Origin: Altererythrobacter sp.
GTDB taxonomy: Bacteria > Pseudomonadota > Alphaproteobacteria > Sphingomonadales > Sphingomonadaceae
Length of the DNA stretch: 64,000 bases
Assembly (NCBI GenBank): GCA_016793865.1
Contig: JAEULJ010000003.1
Location: 62,001 to 126,000, forward strand
Direction: 5' to 3'
Below the pieces are notes generated by a model. It did no database searches. It worked only from the letters and a program-made list of their open reading frames with translations, and had not been told where the DNA came from. The translations under genes were made by a program, and so were the position numbers. Below, in pieces: positions 45,375 to 54,596 of this stretch; position 1 is the first letter of the stretch; the number at the start of each line of letters is the position of its first letter.

Positions 45375-46745
45375 TTACGGCGTCCGCTTGATCGGCTCGG
45401 GATGGTTGGCGAGGATGCCGGCGACCGCCGTCCACACCGCGACATTCTGGCGCAGTTGCACCTTGTCGATCTTGTCGAGCGTGTCGTTGTTGGTGTGATG
45501 GAGGTCGAAATAGCGCGTGCCGTCCTGCTGCAGGTCGATCAGCGCGCCGTTCTGCTCCCGCACCCAGTTGAGGTCCGCTCCGCCGGTCGCCACGTCCTTG
45601 GCGGGCGCCACGCCGAAGCGCGCCACGCCCTGCGCCAGCTTGCGGTAAAGTTCAGGGTCGGAGACGGTGAAATTGCTTTCGATCCGCCACACGCGATCCG
45701 CCCCGAAATCGCTTTCCAGCCCGGCGAAAACCGGCTCGCCCTTGTGCGCGGCTGCATAGGCCTTGGAGCCCCACAGCCCGGTTTCCTCCGCGCCGGCGAA
45801 CAGCAGGCGGATGGTCCGCAAGGGCCTGCCGGATTCGGCGACGCGCCTGGCCGCCGCGGCGATGATCCCGCAGCCCGCGCCATCGTCGAACGCGCCGGTC
45901 CCGTTCCACCAGCTATCCAGGTGGCACGCCAGCAGCACCGGCGGCAGGCTCGGATCGCGGCCGGTTATCTCGCCCACCACATTGCCGCTCTCGGTCTGGC
46001 CCAGCCGGCGCGGATTGAGCTTGAGCCAAAGCGTCACCGGCTCACGCCCGGCGCGCGCGATGATGCGCGCCAGATTGTCGGCATCGGGGTTGGATAGTGC
46101 CGCGGCGGGGGTGGCCGCGACCCCGGCCGGAAAGGCGGTGCCCCCGGTGTGCGGCGTACGCTCCGTCTCGGTCCCGATCGAGCGGATCACGGTGGCGACC
46201 GCTCCCTTGCTGGCCGCCAGCCCCGGCCCGGTCCAGCGGGCCGGCCCGGCAAAGCCGTAGCCGGAGCCATCCTGTGTGGGCCGCATGGCATGATCGATGA
46301 AGGCGATCTTGCCCATCAGGCTGCCGGCCGGCGCGGCCTCGAGATCGGCGTAGCTGGCAAAGCGCACCACCGGCGCGGTCAGCCCGTCATCGGGCGTGGC
46401 GGCGCTGTTGCCCAGCGGCACCAGCATCAGGGGCTGCTGATAGGGGGCGCCTACCAGCGCCTGCATGGTGTCGCCCGGCACCCAGGTGTCCATCATGAAG
46501 GATTCTTCCGCTACCTTCGCGAAGCCATTGGCCTTGAGCCATTTCATCGCCCATGCGCGGCCGCGCACCTCCGCCTCCGTGCCGGCCTGGCGCGGGCCGA
46601 CTTCGGTGGTGATGCCCTCCACGAAATCCCAGGCGAGCGTGTCTCCCGCCGCGGCCTTGTCGGCATGATCGGCCAGCGTGGGCGCGGCGTTGAGGGCGGG
46701 AGCGACGGCGAGCGCGGCGGCGGCGGCGAGGAAGGTTTTCAGCAT
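45375..46745 (-). CDS. M28-family zinc peptidase, exported
   Basis: 456 residues. Signal peptide about 1-20 (LKTFLAAAAALAVAPALNA). A PA-type insert (about 120-240) precedes the co-catalytic zinc domain: ACHLDSWWNGTGAFDDGAGCG provides His and bridging Asp, LFAGAEETGLWGS the Glu pair, ESDFG and YFDLHHTNNDTLDKID the last ligands. Family members are aminopeptidases or carboxypeptidases of the periplasm or outer membrane; specificity cannot be read. It is cotranscribed with the downstream RNB nuclease, an odd pairing for a secreted peptidase. Confidence 0.93.
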   Translation of the reverse strand: MLKTFLAAAAALAVAPALNAAPTLADHADKAAAGDTLAWDFVEGITTEVGPRQAGTEAEVRGRAWAMKWLKANGFAKVAEESFMMDTWVPGDTMQALVGAPYQQPLMLVPLGNSAATPDDGLTAPVVRFASYADLEAAPAGSLMGKIAFIDHAMRPTQDGSGYGFAGPARWTGPGLAASKGAVATVIRSIGTETERTPHTGGTAFPAGVAATPAAALSNPDADNLARIIARAGREPVTLWLKLNPRRLGQTESGNVVGEITGRDPSLPPVLLACHLDSWWNGTGAFDDGAGCGIIAAAARRVAESGRPLRTIRLLFAGAEETGLWGSKAYAAAHKGEPVFAGLESDFGADRVWRIESNFTVSDPELYRKLAQGVARFGVAPAKDVATGGADLNWVREQNGALIDLQQDGTRYFDLHHTNNDTLDKIDKVQLRQNVAVWTAVAGILANHPEPIKRTP

Positions 46746-46789
46746 GGCCCGCGTCCTATCAGCGCGCTCGGGCGTGCCAAGCGAAAACC

Positions 46790-46818
46790 TTGCCCCTTCG
46801 CCCGCCCCCGCCTATCTG
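46790..46818 (+). promoter_or_regulatory. Predicted ettA promoter
   Basis: TTGCCC (46790-46795), 17-base spacer, TATCTG (46813-46818), then GCGCGCG. Predicts a leader of about 40 bases before the GTG start of ettA. Confidence 0.5.
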
Positions 46819-46864
46819 GCGCGCGAGTTCCCTCCCGATCCCATTCCAATCCGAAGGACCCGCC

Positions 46865-48538
<1,674 letters not shown>

Positions 48539-48543
48539 TCCTT

Positions 48544-49308
48544 TTGGAGATCACATTCGACCAGTCAGCTTACGATTGGTGGGAGCTGATCCCCGCGATT
48601 GTGGGCGGCATAATCGGAGCGTTTGCTGGCGGCATCCCAGCTTGGTTACTCGCGCGTCGAGCTTCGAAGGAGACGCTTCTTCGTGATCGGCTGAGCCGGG
48701 AGGAGGCTGAACTCGCTAAAGTTTATAGCGCGCATACGAAGCTGGGCGTCATGGTCAACGATCTGGTGACGACGGTCTTGCTGGTGCGTGACATGATGAC
48801 GCGTCCCGTCGATCCTCGGGATGAGTCACCAACTCAGCGCCGGGTGTCTGCTGTTGCTGGAAAGCAGCTTCGACCCGAGCTGCTATTCTCGCCGGACGAT
48901 CTGGCAATATTCATTGCAGCAAATCAGCCGGACTACCTTAGTGAGCTGGACTTGTTTTCGCGCCGCTATGCGGCTGACATGAATGTCTTGGAAACATACG
49001 GGGTTCTGAAGGCGGAACTGCACAATCTCATTTCCGATTGCCCAGAAATCAGGTTTGGCCGAGGCGATGCAGTATCCACACCCTCTACCGGGCCAACCGC
49101 GAATAAGCTGCGCATGAAGGCTCGGACGTTGGAAAGTGTGATCGTTCCGCTAATCGAAATGATGGAGCGAGATGCGCGGCATGGGATGGAGCTGGCCAAG
49201 CGTTTTGATACGGTTCTCAAAGGGCACTTCCCAAACCGAAAGGTTCCTGGGTTCCAGTTTGAAAGGGACATTGAGGCTGCTTTTAGCGCCCCTCCGATCG
49301 GAAATTGA
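48544..49308 (+). CDS. Orphan membrane-anchored hypothetical protein
   Basis: 254 residues, not recognised. One hydrophobic segment near the N-terminus (LIPAIVGGIIGAFAGGIPAWLLA, about 15-37), then a helical, charged cytoplasmic-looking region (RRASKETLLRDRLSREEAELAKV). No catalytic motif is visible. It starts at TTG five bases after the ettA stop with little Shine-Dalgarno. Base composition is unlike its neighbours: 60-base samples at 48661 and 48961 are 58% and 55% GC against 67% at 47401, suggesting recent acquisition. It lies next to a toxin-antitoxin pair. The codon pattern still looks coding. Confidence 0.65.
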   Translation: MEITFDQSAYDWWELIPAIVGGIIGAFAGGIPAWLLARRASKETLLRDRLSREEAELAKVYSAHTKLGVMVNDLVTTVLLVRDMMTRPVDPRDESPTQRRVSAVAGKQLRPELLFSPDDLAIFIAANQPDYLSELDLFSRRYAADMNVLETYGVLKAELHNLISDCPEIRFGRGDAVSTPSTGPTANKLRMKARTLESVIVPLIEMMERDARHGMELAKRFDTVLKGHFPNRKVPGFQFERDIEAAFSAPPIGN

Positions 49309-49347
49309 ACTTTGCACAAATCCGCGCAATATCGTAGGCTCCGCCCC

Positions 49348-49593
49348 ATGCCCCAACTCAACGTCTCCCTGCCCGATGGCCTCAAGAAATGGGCCGAGGC
49401 GCGTGTAGCCGAGGGGCGCTATTCCAGCGCCAGCGACTATATCCGCGACCTGCTGCGGCAGGATCAGGACCGCGCCGCCGAGCTGCGCTGGCTCCAGGCG
49501 GAGATCGACAAGGGGCTGGCGAGCCCCATCGACCCGCGCCCGGTGAGGGAGATCATCGACGATGTGATTGCCGAGAACGGCGGGCGTGGCTGA
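49348..49593 (+). CDS. parD: ParD-family antitoxin
   Basis: 81 residues. Ribbon-helix-helix DNA-binding N-terminus (PQLNVSLPDGLKKWAEARVAEGRYSSASDYIRDLL) followed by the acidic toxin-binding tail (VREIIDDVIAENGGRG). It neutralises ParE and autorepresses the operon in characterised relatives. The ATG at 49348 directly begins the beta strand of the ribbon. Its end overlaps the toxin gene by 8 bases, the usual antitoxin-toxin order. Confidence 0.92.
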   Translation: MPQLNVSLPDGLKKWAEARVAEGRYSSASDYIRDLLRQDQDRAAELRWLQAEIDKGLASPIDPRPVREIIDDVIAENGGRG

Positions 49594-49885
49594 CGTCTCC
49601 GTCCGCGCAGAGGCGGTCTCAGACATGGGCGAAATCTTCCGTTTCAGCATCGCCTCTTTCGGACGCCCAACTGCCGTCGAATATATGCTGGGCCTGGATG
49701 AGGCGTTGGCGCGGCTCGGCGCCTACCCGGAGATTGGCAGGATCGACCGGGCGTTAGAGCCGCCGATGCATGTCTTCCAATACCGAAGCCACCGGGTGTT
49801 TTATCAGTTCGACGGCGCGACGGTCTCCGTCGTCCGCATCCTCCATCACGCGATGAACGCAGCGGCGCATTTGCGGATGTCGTAA
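49586..49885 (+). CDS. parE: ParE-family toxin
   Basis: 99 residues. RelE/ParE-fold toxin; characterised ParE proteins poison DNA gyrase. VSDMGEIFRFSIASFGRPTAVEYMLGLDEALARLGAYPEIGR is the typical helical hairpin, and HVFQYRSHRVFYQFDGATVSVVRILHHAM the beta-sheet core with the conserved Arg and RILHH. The GTG at 49586 lies inside the last codons of parD; a TTG at 49568 is possible. It is intact and so probably active. Confidence 0.9.
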   Translation: MADVSVRAEAVSDMGEIFRFSIASFGRPTAVEYMLGLDEALARLGAYPEIGRIDRALEPPMHVFQYRSHRVFYQFDGATVSVVRILHHAMNAAAHLRMS

Positions 49886-49886
49886 C

Positions 49887-50267
49887 TCAAGCCGCCTCCG
49901 CCACCACCCCGTCATACGCATCCCGGTTCGCGTGAATCTGCGGGAGGTGCGCGAAGGTCCAGTCGGCCAGCGCCAGCACCGGCACGCTGAGCGAGCGGCC
50001 AAGCTCCGTCAGCGAATATTCGACCGAGGGCGGCACCGTGGCGTGGACGGTGCGCGCGACCATGCCGTCGCGTTCCAGCGTCTTCAACGTGCGGGTCAGC
50101 ATCTGCTGGCTGATGCCGCCGATCTCGCGCTTCAGCTCGTTGAAGCGGTGCGGCCTGGCCTCAAGCGCCTTGACGATCAGCACGGTCCATTTGTCGCCCA
50201 CGCGGCTGAGGAGCTCGCTGACGGCGCGGCAGCCGGGATCGGAGTGCGGATGGGGATTGCTAGTCAT
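49887..50267 (-). CDS. HxlR-family (DUF24) redox/electrophile-type regulator
   Basis: 126 residues. Winged helix-turn-helix of the HxlR/YodB family: CRAVSELLSRVGDKWTVLIVKAL, HRFNELKREIGGISQQMLTRTLKTLERDG and the wing VEYSLTELGRSL. Cys13 sits where YodB and QorR have their redox-sensing cysteine. It is divergent from an azoreductase gene, the same pairing as YodB and azoR1 in Bacillus subtilis, where YodB represses the reductase until quinones or diamide oxidise it. The shared region holds TGGTCA/TGACCA repeats. Target and signal here are inferences. Confidence 0.93.
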   Translation of the reverse strand: MTSNPHPHSDPGCRAVSELLSRVGDKWTVLIVKALEARPHRFNELKREIGGISQQMLTRTLKTLERDGMVARTVHATVPPSVEYSLTELGRSLSVPVLALADWTFAHLPQIHANRDAYDGVVAEAA

Positions 50268-50274
50268 GGCTGTG

Positions 50275-50352
50275 TGACCTGGTCAGGAAAATTTGCGTTC
50301 TTGCCCGCCCAATGTGGTCACTTATGTGGCGCTGGTCAAGATTCGTGACCAG
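50275..50352. promoter_or_regulatory. Shared HxlR-azoR control region with repeated TGGTCA/TGACCA sites
   Basis: Three elements: TGACC-T-GGTCA (50275-50285); a single TGGTCA (50315-50320); and a perfect CTGGTCA-N7-TGACCAG (50332-50352). The predicted azoR promoter is TTGCCC (50301-50306)-N16-TATGTG (50323-50328), so one half-site lies in its spacer and the large inverted repeat covers the expected +1. This is the layout of a repressor operator. Confidence 0.65.
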
Positions 50353-50362
50353 GAACCCGCCA

Positions 50363-50950
50363 ATGACCATCCTCCACATCGATTCCGCCATCACCGGCGA
50401 ACATTCCGCCAGCCGCGAGCTGTCCGCCGCCATCGTGCGCGAGCTGACCGCCGAAGCTGATCGTTCCGGCCGAAGCCCGCAGGTCACCTACCGCGACCTC
50501 GCCGCGCAACCCCTGCCCCACCTTACCCTCCCCGCGTTCGGTGAAGCGGATTCGCAGGCCGTGCTGGCCGAGTTCAAGGCGGCGGACACGGTGGTGATCG
50601 GTGCGCCGATGTACAATTTCACCATTCCGAGCCAGCTCAAGGCCTGGCTCGACCGCATCCTCGTGGCCGGTCAGACCTTCCGCTATACGGAAACCGGCGC
50701 GGTTGAGGGGCTGGCGGGCGCCAAGCGCGTGATAGTGGCGGTGGCGCGCGGCGGGCTCTACGGCGAAGGCACGCCGCAGCGCGCCATCGAGCACGCCGAG
50801 CGCTATCTGACCGATGTCTTCGCCTTCATCGGCGTGGCCCACGTCGATTTCGTGATCGCCGAGGGACTCAAGATCAGCGACGATCACCGCGCGCAGGCAA
50901 TCGCCTCGGCGCACGAGCGCGTACACGCGCTGCTTCAGCTCGCGGCGTGA
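50363..50950 (+). CDS. azoR: FMN-dependent NADH:quinone/azo reductase
   Basis: 195 residues. Flavodoxin-fold enzyme that reduces quinones and azo compounds with NADH. ILHIDSAITGEHSASRELS (phosphate-binding loop for FMN, 3-21), IGAPMYNFTIPSQLKAWLDRI (FMN and substrate, about 89-109) and ARGGLYGEGTPQ are characteristic of AzoR. AGGAA precedes the ATG at 50363. It is monocistronic: a strong terminator follows at 50960. Its divergent HxlR neighbour and the operator repeats suggest induction by electrophiles or quinones. Confidence 0.94.
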   Translation: MTILHIDSAITGEHSASRELSAAIVRELTAEADRSGRSPQVTYRDLAAQPLPHLTLPAFGEADSQAVLAEFKAADTVVIGAPMYNFTIPSQLKAWLDRILVAGQTFRYTETGAVEGLAGAKRVIVAVARGGLYGEGTPQRAIEHAERYLTDVFAFIGVAHVDFVIAEGLKISDDHRAQAIASAHERVHALLQLAA

Positions 50951-50959
50951 AAAGGGGCC

Positions 50960-51002
50960 GATTTCTCGCCGTCCGCGCACCGGCGGCGAGAAATCATTTT
51001 CC
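50960..51002 (+). terminator. Terminator after azoR
   Basis: A perfect 12-bp stem GATTTCTCGCCG (50960-50971) / CGGCGAGAAATC (50984-50995) is followed by ATTTTCC. The T tract is short but the stem is very strong and correctly placed. Confidence 0.8.
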
Positions 51003-51205
51003 TACACATGGGTCGATGGCGCATAGGCTGGTGGATGAACCGCCCTGCCCTCGATCCAGCGCATGACGCCGGGCCCGGCCAGCGAAAGCCACAGGGCCGG
51101 CCAGCCATCGGATTGAAAAGGCACCGTTTTCCACCGAAAGTCACAGTTTTTAGAAGCGCATTCCGCGGTCCATGACTGCGCGGCTCGATGGTCCCGGGGG
51201 CAGTG

Positions 51206-52045
51206 TCAGGCGGCCAGTTCCCCTGCGAGCGGCGCCACCGATTCGCGCTCGACGATCTGGAACGGCACCTGCTCGTGGGCCGCCGCTCTGGCCGGGTTCC
51301 GGATGCGCTCGACCAGCAGCCGGGCGGCGGCCTCCGCCATTTCCTCCAGCGGCTGGCGCACCGTGGTGAGCCTGGGGCGGCAGGTCTTGGCCACGGCGTT
51401 GTCGTCGAAGCCGACCAGCGAGATGTCGCCGGGGATGGCGATGCCGGCGGCGTTGGCCGCCTCCGCGATGCCGGCCGCCATCTCGTCATTGCTGGCGAAG
51501 ATCGCGGTCGGCCGCGCCGCGAACAGCGCCGGCGCCTGCTGGCGGCCGGACTCGCGGGAGAAATCGCCCTGCGCAACCAGCCCGGCATCGATCCGCAGCC
51601 CCTTTCCGCCCAGCGCGGCGGCATAGCCGTTGTAGCGCCTCATGCTGACCAGATGCGCGCGCGGGCCGCGCAGGAAGCCGATGCGTCGGTGGCCCTGCCG
51701 GAGCAGATGCTCGGTGATCGCGCAGGCGGCGTCGAACTCGTCCATCGTCACCGTGGTCCCGCGGTCGCTGTCGAGCATGGGCGCGATCCGCACACAGGGC
51801 AGGCGGCTCGCCTCGATCCGGCCGAGAACATGGCGGTCGTCGCTCAGCGGCGGCGTGACGATCACCCCGCCCACGCTCTCCACGTCGAGAAAGTCGGCGG
51901 CCTCGCGGCCGGTGTCGAACAGGTTCTCGGCCTGGAGCCGGAAGCCGGCGGCCTGGCACGCGCGCGCGGTGGCACCGCGAATGCGATCGACATACTCGCG
52001 GCCGTTGTTGTCGAACAGCAGCAGGATCGCCTTGCCGTCAGTCAT
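51206..52045 (-). CDS. LacI-type sensor domain protein lacking the DNA-binding domain
   Basis: 279 residues. The whole protein matches the periplasmic-binding-like effector domain of LacI/GalR regulators: KAILLLFDNNGREYVDRIRGA at the start, GVIVTPPLSDD, GHRRIGFLRGP, AIFASNDEMAAGIAEAA, DISLVGFDDNAVAKTCRPRLTTVRQP. The usual 60-residue N-terminal HTH and hinge are absent, and the DNA upstream (52046-52235) does not encode one in any frame I could follow. GGGGGATGGGCG before the ATG supports this start. It could be a decaying regulator, a soluble sugar-binding sensor, or a dimerisation partner for another LacI protein. Confidence 0.8.
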   Translation of the reverse strand: MTDGKAILLLFDNNGREYVDRIRGATARACQAAGFRLQAENLFDTGREAADFLDVESVGGVIVTPPLSDDRHVLGRIEASRLPCVRIAPMLDSDRGTTVTMDEFDAACAITEHLLRQGHRRIGFLRGPRAHLVSMRRYNGYAAALGGKGLRIDAGLVAQGDFSRESGRQQAPALFAARPTAIFASNDEMAAGIAEAANAAGIAIPGDISLVGFDDNAVAKTCRPRLTTVRQPLEEMAEAAARLLVERIRNPARAAAHEQVPFQIVERESVAPLAGELAA

Positions 52046-52235
52046 CGCCCATCCCCCAATGGTTGCGTCTTGCGCGTCGTGCCCGGTAGCGGGAAATGCT
52101 GAACAAAGCCTTCAGGCGCCGGCGTCTGGCGCGGGGAGCACGGCGGTTCATTCGCCGCTCATTCACGCCCTTCTATCGCGAGCCGTCCACAACAGCCGTC
52201 TGGTGGAGCGGCCCCGAGGATTGGAGAACGCTCCC

Positions 52236-53198
52236 ATGTTGAGAACATCATTCTGGAAATCCGGCACTCTGGCGGCTTTGGCCGGTGCCCTCGTGCTGTC
52301 GGCGGTTCCTGCGCAGGCGCAGCGACACGGCGGAGGAGGCGGAGGCTCATCGCAGGGCCACGGCGGCGGAGGCGGAGGCGGCGGCTCGTGGGGCGGGTCG
52401 CAGGGCCACGGCGGCGGCGGAGGCGGAGGCGGCTCGTGGAGCGGATCGCGGGGTCACGGCGGTGGCGGCGGCGGCGGTGGCTCCTGGAGTGCCGATCGCT
52501 CGGTGCCCAGCGGCGGCTCGTGGAGCGGATCGCAAGGCCACGGCGGTGGCGGCGCATGGAGCGGCCAGCGCTCGCATGGTTCGGGCCAGCAGGCGCAGTT
52601 TCCGCAAGGCCAGACCTATGGCGGCTCGGCGAGCGGCCACGGCGGCGCGACGGGCCGCAGCTACGGCGTCCATTCACCGGGCAACTACGGCGCCTATCGC
52701 GACGGCAGCTACGGCGCGCAGTTCCGCGGCGCGGGCCAGGACCATTCCCGCCCCGGATATGGCGGCGGGTACCGTGATGGCCGGCGCGATGAATGGCGCG
52801 ACGATCGCCGGGACCGGCAACACGCCTATTCGCGCGGCTATGGCGCCGGCAGCCATTCGGGCGGCGGTTCGTGGAGCGGCGGCAACCGCTGGGACCATAA
52901 CGGCTGGCGTTCCGACAGCCGGTACAACTGGCACGGCTATCGCGACGCCAACCGGGGGCTGTTCAGCCTGGGCCGCTACTATGCACCCTATGGCGGCCAC
53001 AGCTACACCAGGCTCAGCATCGGCTTGCGCCTCGGCAGCCCGTTCTATGGCAGCCGCTACTGGATCAACGATCCGTGGCAGTATCGCCTGCCGCCGGCCT
53101 ATGGCTCCTATCGCTGGATCCGCTATTACAACGATGCGCTGCTCGTCGACACCTACACCGGTCAGGTGGTGGACGTGATCAACAACTTCTTCTGGTGA
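52236..53198 (+). CDS. RcnB-family protein with glycine-rich repeats
   Basis: 320 residues. Signal peptide about 1-28 (TLAALAGALVLSAVPAQAQ), then about 90 residues of tandem GSQGHGGGGGGGGSW-like repeats (four clear copies with variations), a Gly/Arg/Asp/His-rich linker, and a C-terminal RcnB domain: SLGRYYAPYGGHSYTRLSIG, YWINDPWQYRLPPAYGSYRWIRYYNDALLVDTYTGQVV. E. coli RcnB is a small periplasmic protein of Ni/Co homeostasis, without such repeats. TTGGAG precedes the ATG. The repeats may be unstable in copy number. Export to the periplasm is likely; metal binding is only inferred. Confidence 0.88.
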   Translation: MLRTSFWKSGTLAALAGALVLSAVPAQAQRHGGGGGGSSQGHGGGGGGGGSWGGSQGHGGGGGGGGSWSGSRGHGGGGGGGGSWSADRSVPSGGSWSGSQGHGGGGAWSGQRSHGSGQQAQFPQGQTYGGSASGHGGATGRSYGVHSPGNYGAYRDGSYGAQFRGAGQDHSRPGYGGGYRDGRRDEWRDDRRDRQHAYSRGYGAGSHSGGGSWSGGNRWDHNGWRSDSRYNWHGYRDANRGLFSLGRYYAPYGGHSYTRLSIGLRLGSPFYGSRYWINDPWQYRLPPAYGSYRWIRYYNDALLVDTYTGQVVDVINNFFW

Positions 53199-53246
53199 CG
53201 ATCCTGCCCGTCTCCGCCGGTCCATGCGGCCGGCGGGGCGGGCCGT

Positions 53247-53825
53247 TCACCGCTTCCTGCCGACCCGGCCGAAGGGCAGCATCCGGAACAGCTCGCCATC
53301 GCGATCTATGACCATGTGCTTGATAACCCCAAGGATATGGAGCGCCACAAGCAGCAGAAGCACCGTTCCGGTGGTGGCGTGAGCATCGAAGATGCGCCCG
53401 CCCAGTTCCGCGTTCGCGCCCACCGGCAGCGCGGGAATGGTGAACAGGCCGAAGAAATCGATCGTCCGGCCGTTGAGCGAATTCGCCAGCCACCCCGCCA
53501 GCGGCAGCGCCAGCAACAGGACGTAGAAGATGAAATGCACCGTTCGCGCCAGGGCGCGTTCCCACGGCACATGGTGCGGAGGAAGCGGAGGGGCGGGATG
53601 CACCAGCTTCCACACGATCCGCCCGATCGTGAGCGCCAGGATCAGCATCCCCCAGGCCTTGTGGTAATTCCACACCTCGCCCGCCACCGCGCCCTCGAGC
53701 TTCTCGGCGGATTCGGCGATGCGCCAGTTCACGATCACGAGTATCGCGATGGCCCAGTGAAACGCCATCGCCACGCCGGAATAGCGGCGGCGGGCGGGAT
53801 CGGTGGCTCGGTACAGGCTGGTCAC
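53247..53825 (-). CDS. Cytochrome b561-type membrane protein
   Basis: 192 residues with four transmembrane helices (about 17-35, 55-73, 91-110, 150-168). FHWAIAILVIVNWRIAE and WNYHKAWGMLILALTIGRIVWK supply haem-ligand histidines, RTVHFIFYVLLLALPLAGWL and ATTGTVLLLLVALHILGVIKH the rest. It belongs to the cytochrome b561 family, which oxidises quinol or transfers electrons, for example to superoxide (CybB/SOO). It starts with GTG. No partner c-type cytochrome or catalase gene is adjacent. Confidence 0.92.
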   Translation of the reverse strand: MTSLYRATDPARRRYSGVAMAFHWAIAILVIVNWRIAESAEKLEGAVAGEVWNYHKAWGMLILALTIGRIVWKLVHPAPPLPPHHVPWERALARTVHFIFYVLLLALPLAGWLANSLNGRTIDFFGLFTIPALPVGANAELGGRIFDAHATTGTVLLLLVALHILGVIKHMVIDRDGELFRMLPFGRVGRKR

Positions 53826-53926
53826 GGCGCGGCTCCCCTCGCGACAAGTCGGCGCAGCCTAGCGAACGCATTTATCGTGGCAAGCGCTGCTTGCCGGCTC
53901 GCCGCGCCCTGATAGAAGCGCGCTGG

Positions 53927-54595
53927 ATGCCCGCGAGCACGCCCCATCCCGATCAGAGCGCGCTGAGGCGCATGGGCGAACAGGTCCGCGCCCGCCTCGC
54001 GTCGGATACCGGTGTCTATCGTGTCCCGTCCGACAAGGCCGAGCTGTTCGCCGTGGGCGACTTCTTCTCCCCCGCCGAATGCGCGCGGCTGGTTTCGATG
54101 ATCGACGAGGTGGCAAGGCCGAGCCAGCTACACGACGTGGCCTATGTGGCCAAGTTCCGCACTTCGTATTCCGGCAATTTCGACCCCTGGGATCCCTTCG
54201 TGATGAGCATTTCGCGACGGATCGACGATCTGCTCGGTATCGCAGCCGAATGCGGCGAGACGATACAGGGGCAGCGCTATCTGCCGGGGCAGGAGTTCAA
54301 GCCCCATTGCGACTGGTTCTACCCCGATCAACCATATTGGCCGGCGGAGCAGAAGCGCGGCGGCCAGAGGAGCTGGACCGCGATGGCCTTCCTCAACGCG
54401 GTGGAGGAAGGCGGCCACACCCATTTCGTGCAGATCGGCGCCTCGATCGAACCCAAGCCGGGAGTGCTGCTGGCGTGGAACAACGCCCGCCCGGACGGAT
54501 CGCCGAACGAGGACACGATCCACGCCGGGACGCCCGTCCTGAGCGGCGTGAAATACGTCCTCACCAAGTGGTACCGGACGCGCCTGTTCCGCTAG
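53927..54595 (+). CDS. 2-oxoglutarate/Fe(II)-dependent oxygenase (prolyl 4-hydroxylase-like)
   Basis: 222 residues. The Fe(II)-binding triad is His127, Asp129 (KPHCDWF) and His199 (EDTIHAG); Lys209 in GVKYVLTKWYR is the expected 2-oxoglutarate carboxylate ligand. LPGQEFKPHCDWF and AMAFLNAVEEGGHTHF match P4Hc-domain proteins. The first 45 residues are a charged helical extension. The ATG at 53927 starts MPASTPHPDQ; an in-frame ATG 12 codons upstream is less likely. Function could be prolyl hydroxylation or modification of a small molecule; no neighbour tells. Confidence 0.9.
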   Translation: MPASTPHPDQSALRRMGEQVRARLASDTGVYRVPSDKAELFAVGDFFSPAECARLVSMIDEVARPSQLHDVAYVAKFRTSYSGNFDPWDPFVMSISRRIDDLLGIAAECGETIQGQRYLPGQEFKPHCDWFYPDQPYWPAEQKRGGQRSWTAMAFLNAVEEGGHTHFVQIGASIEPKPGVLLAWNNARPDGSPNEDTIHAGTPVLSGVKYVLTKWYRTRLFR

Positions 54596-54596
54596 A

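Noticed and set aside
52285-53178. Two Ala/Arg-rich frames overlapping the RcnB gene
   Set aside because: These are frame-shifted readings of the GGC repeat tract; only the chosen frame carries a signal peptide and the conserved RcnB C-terminus.
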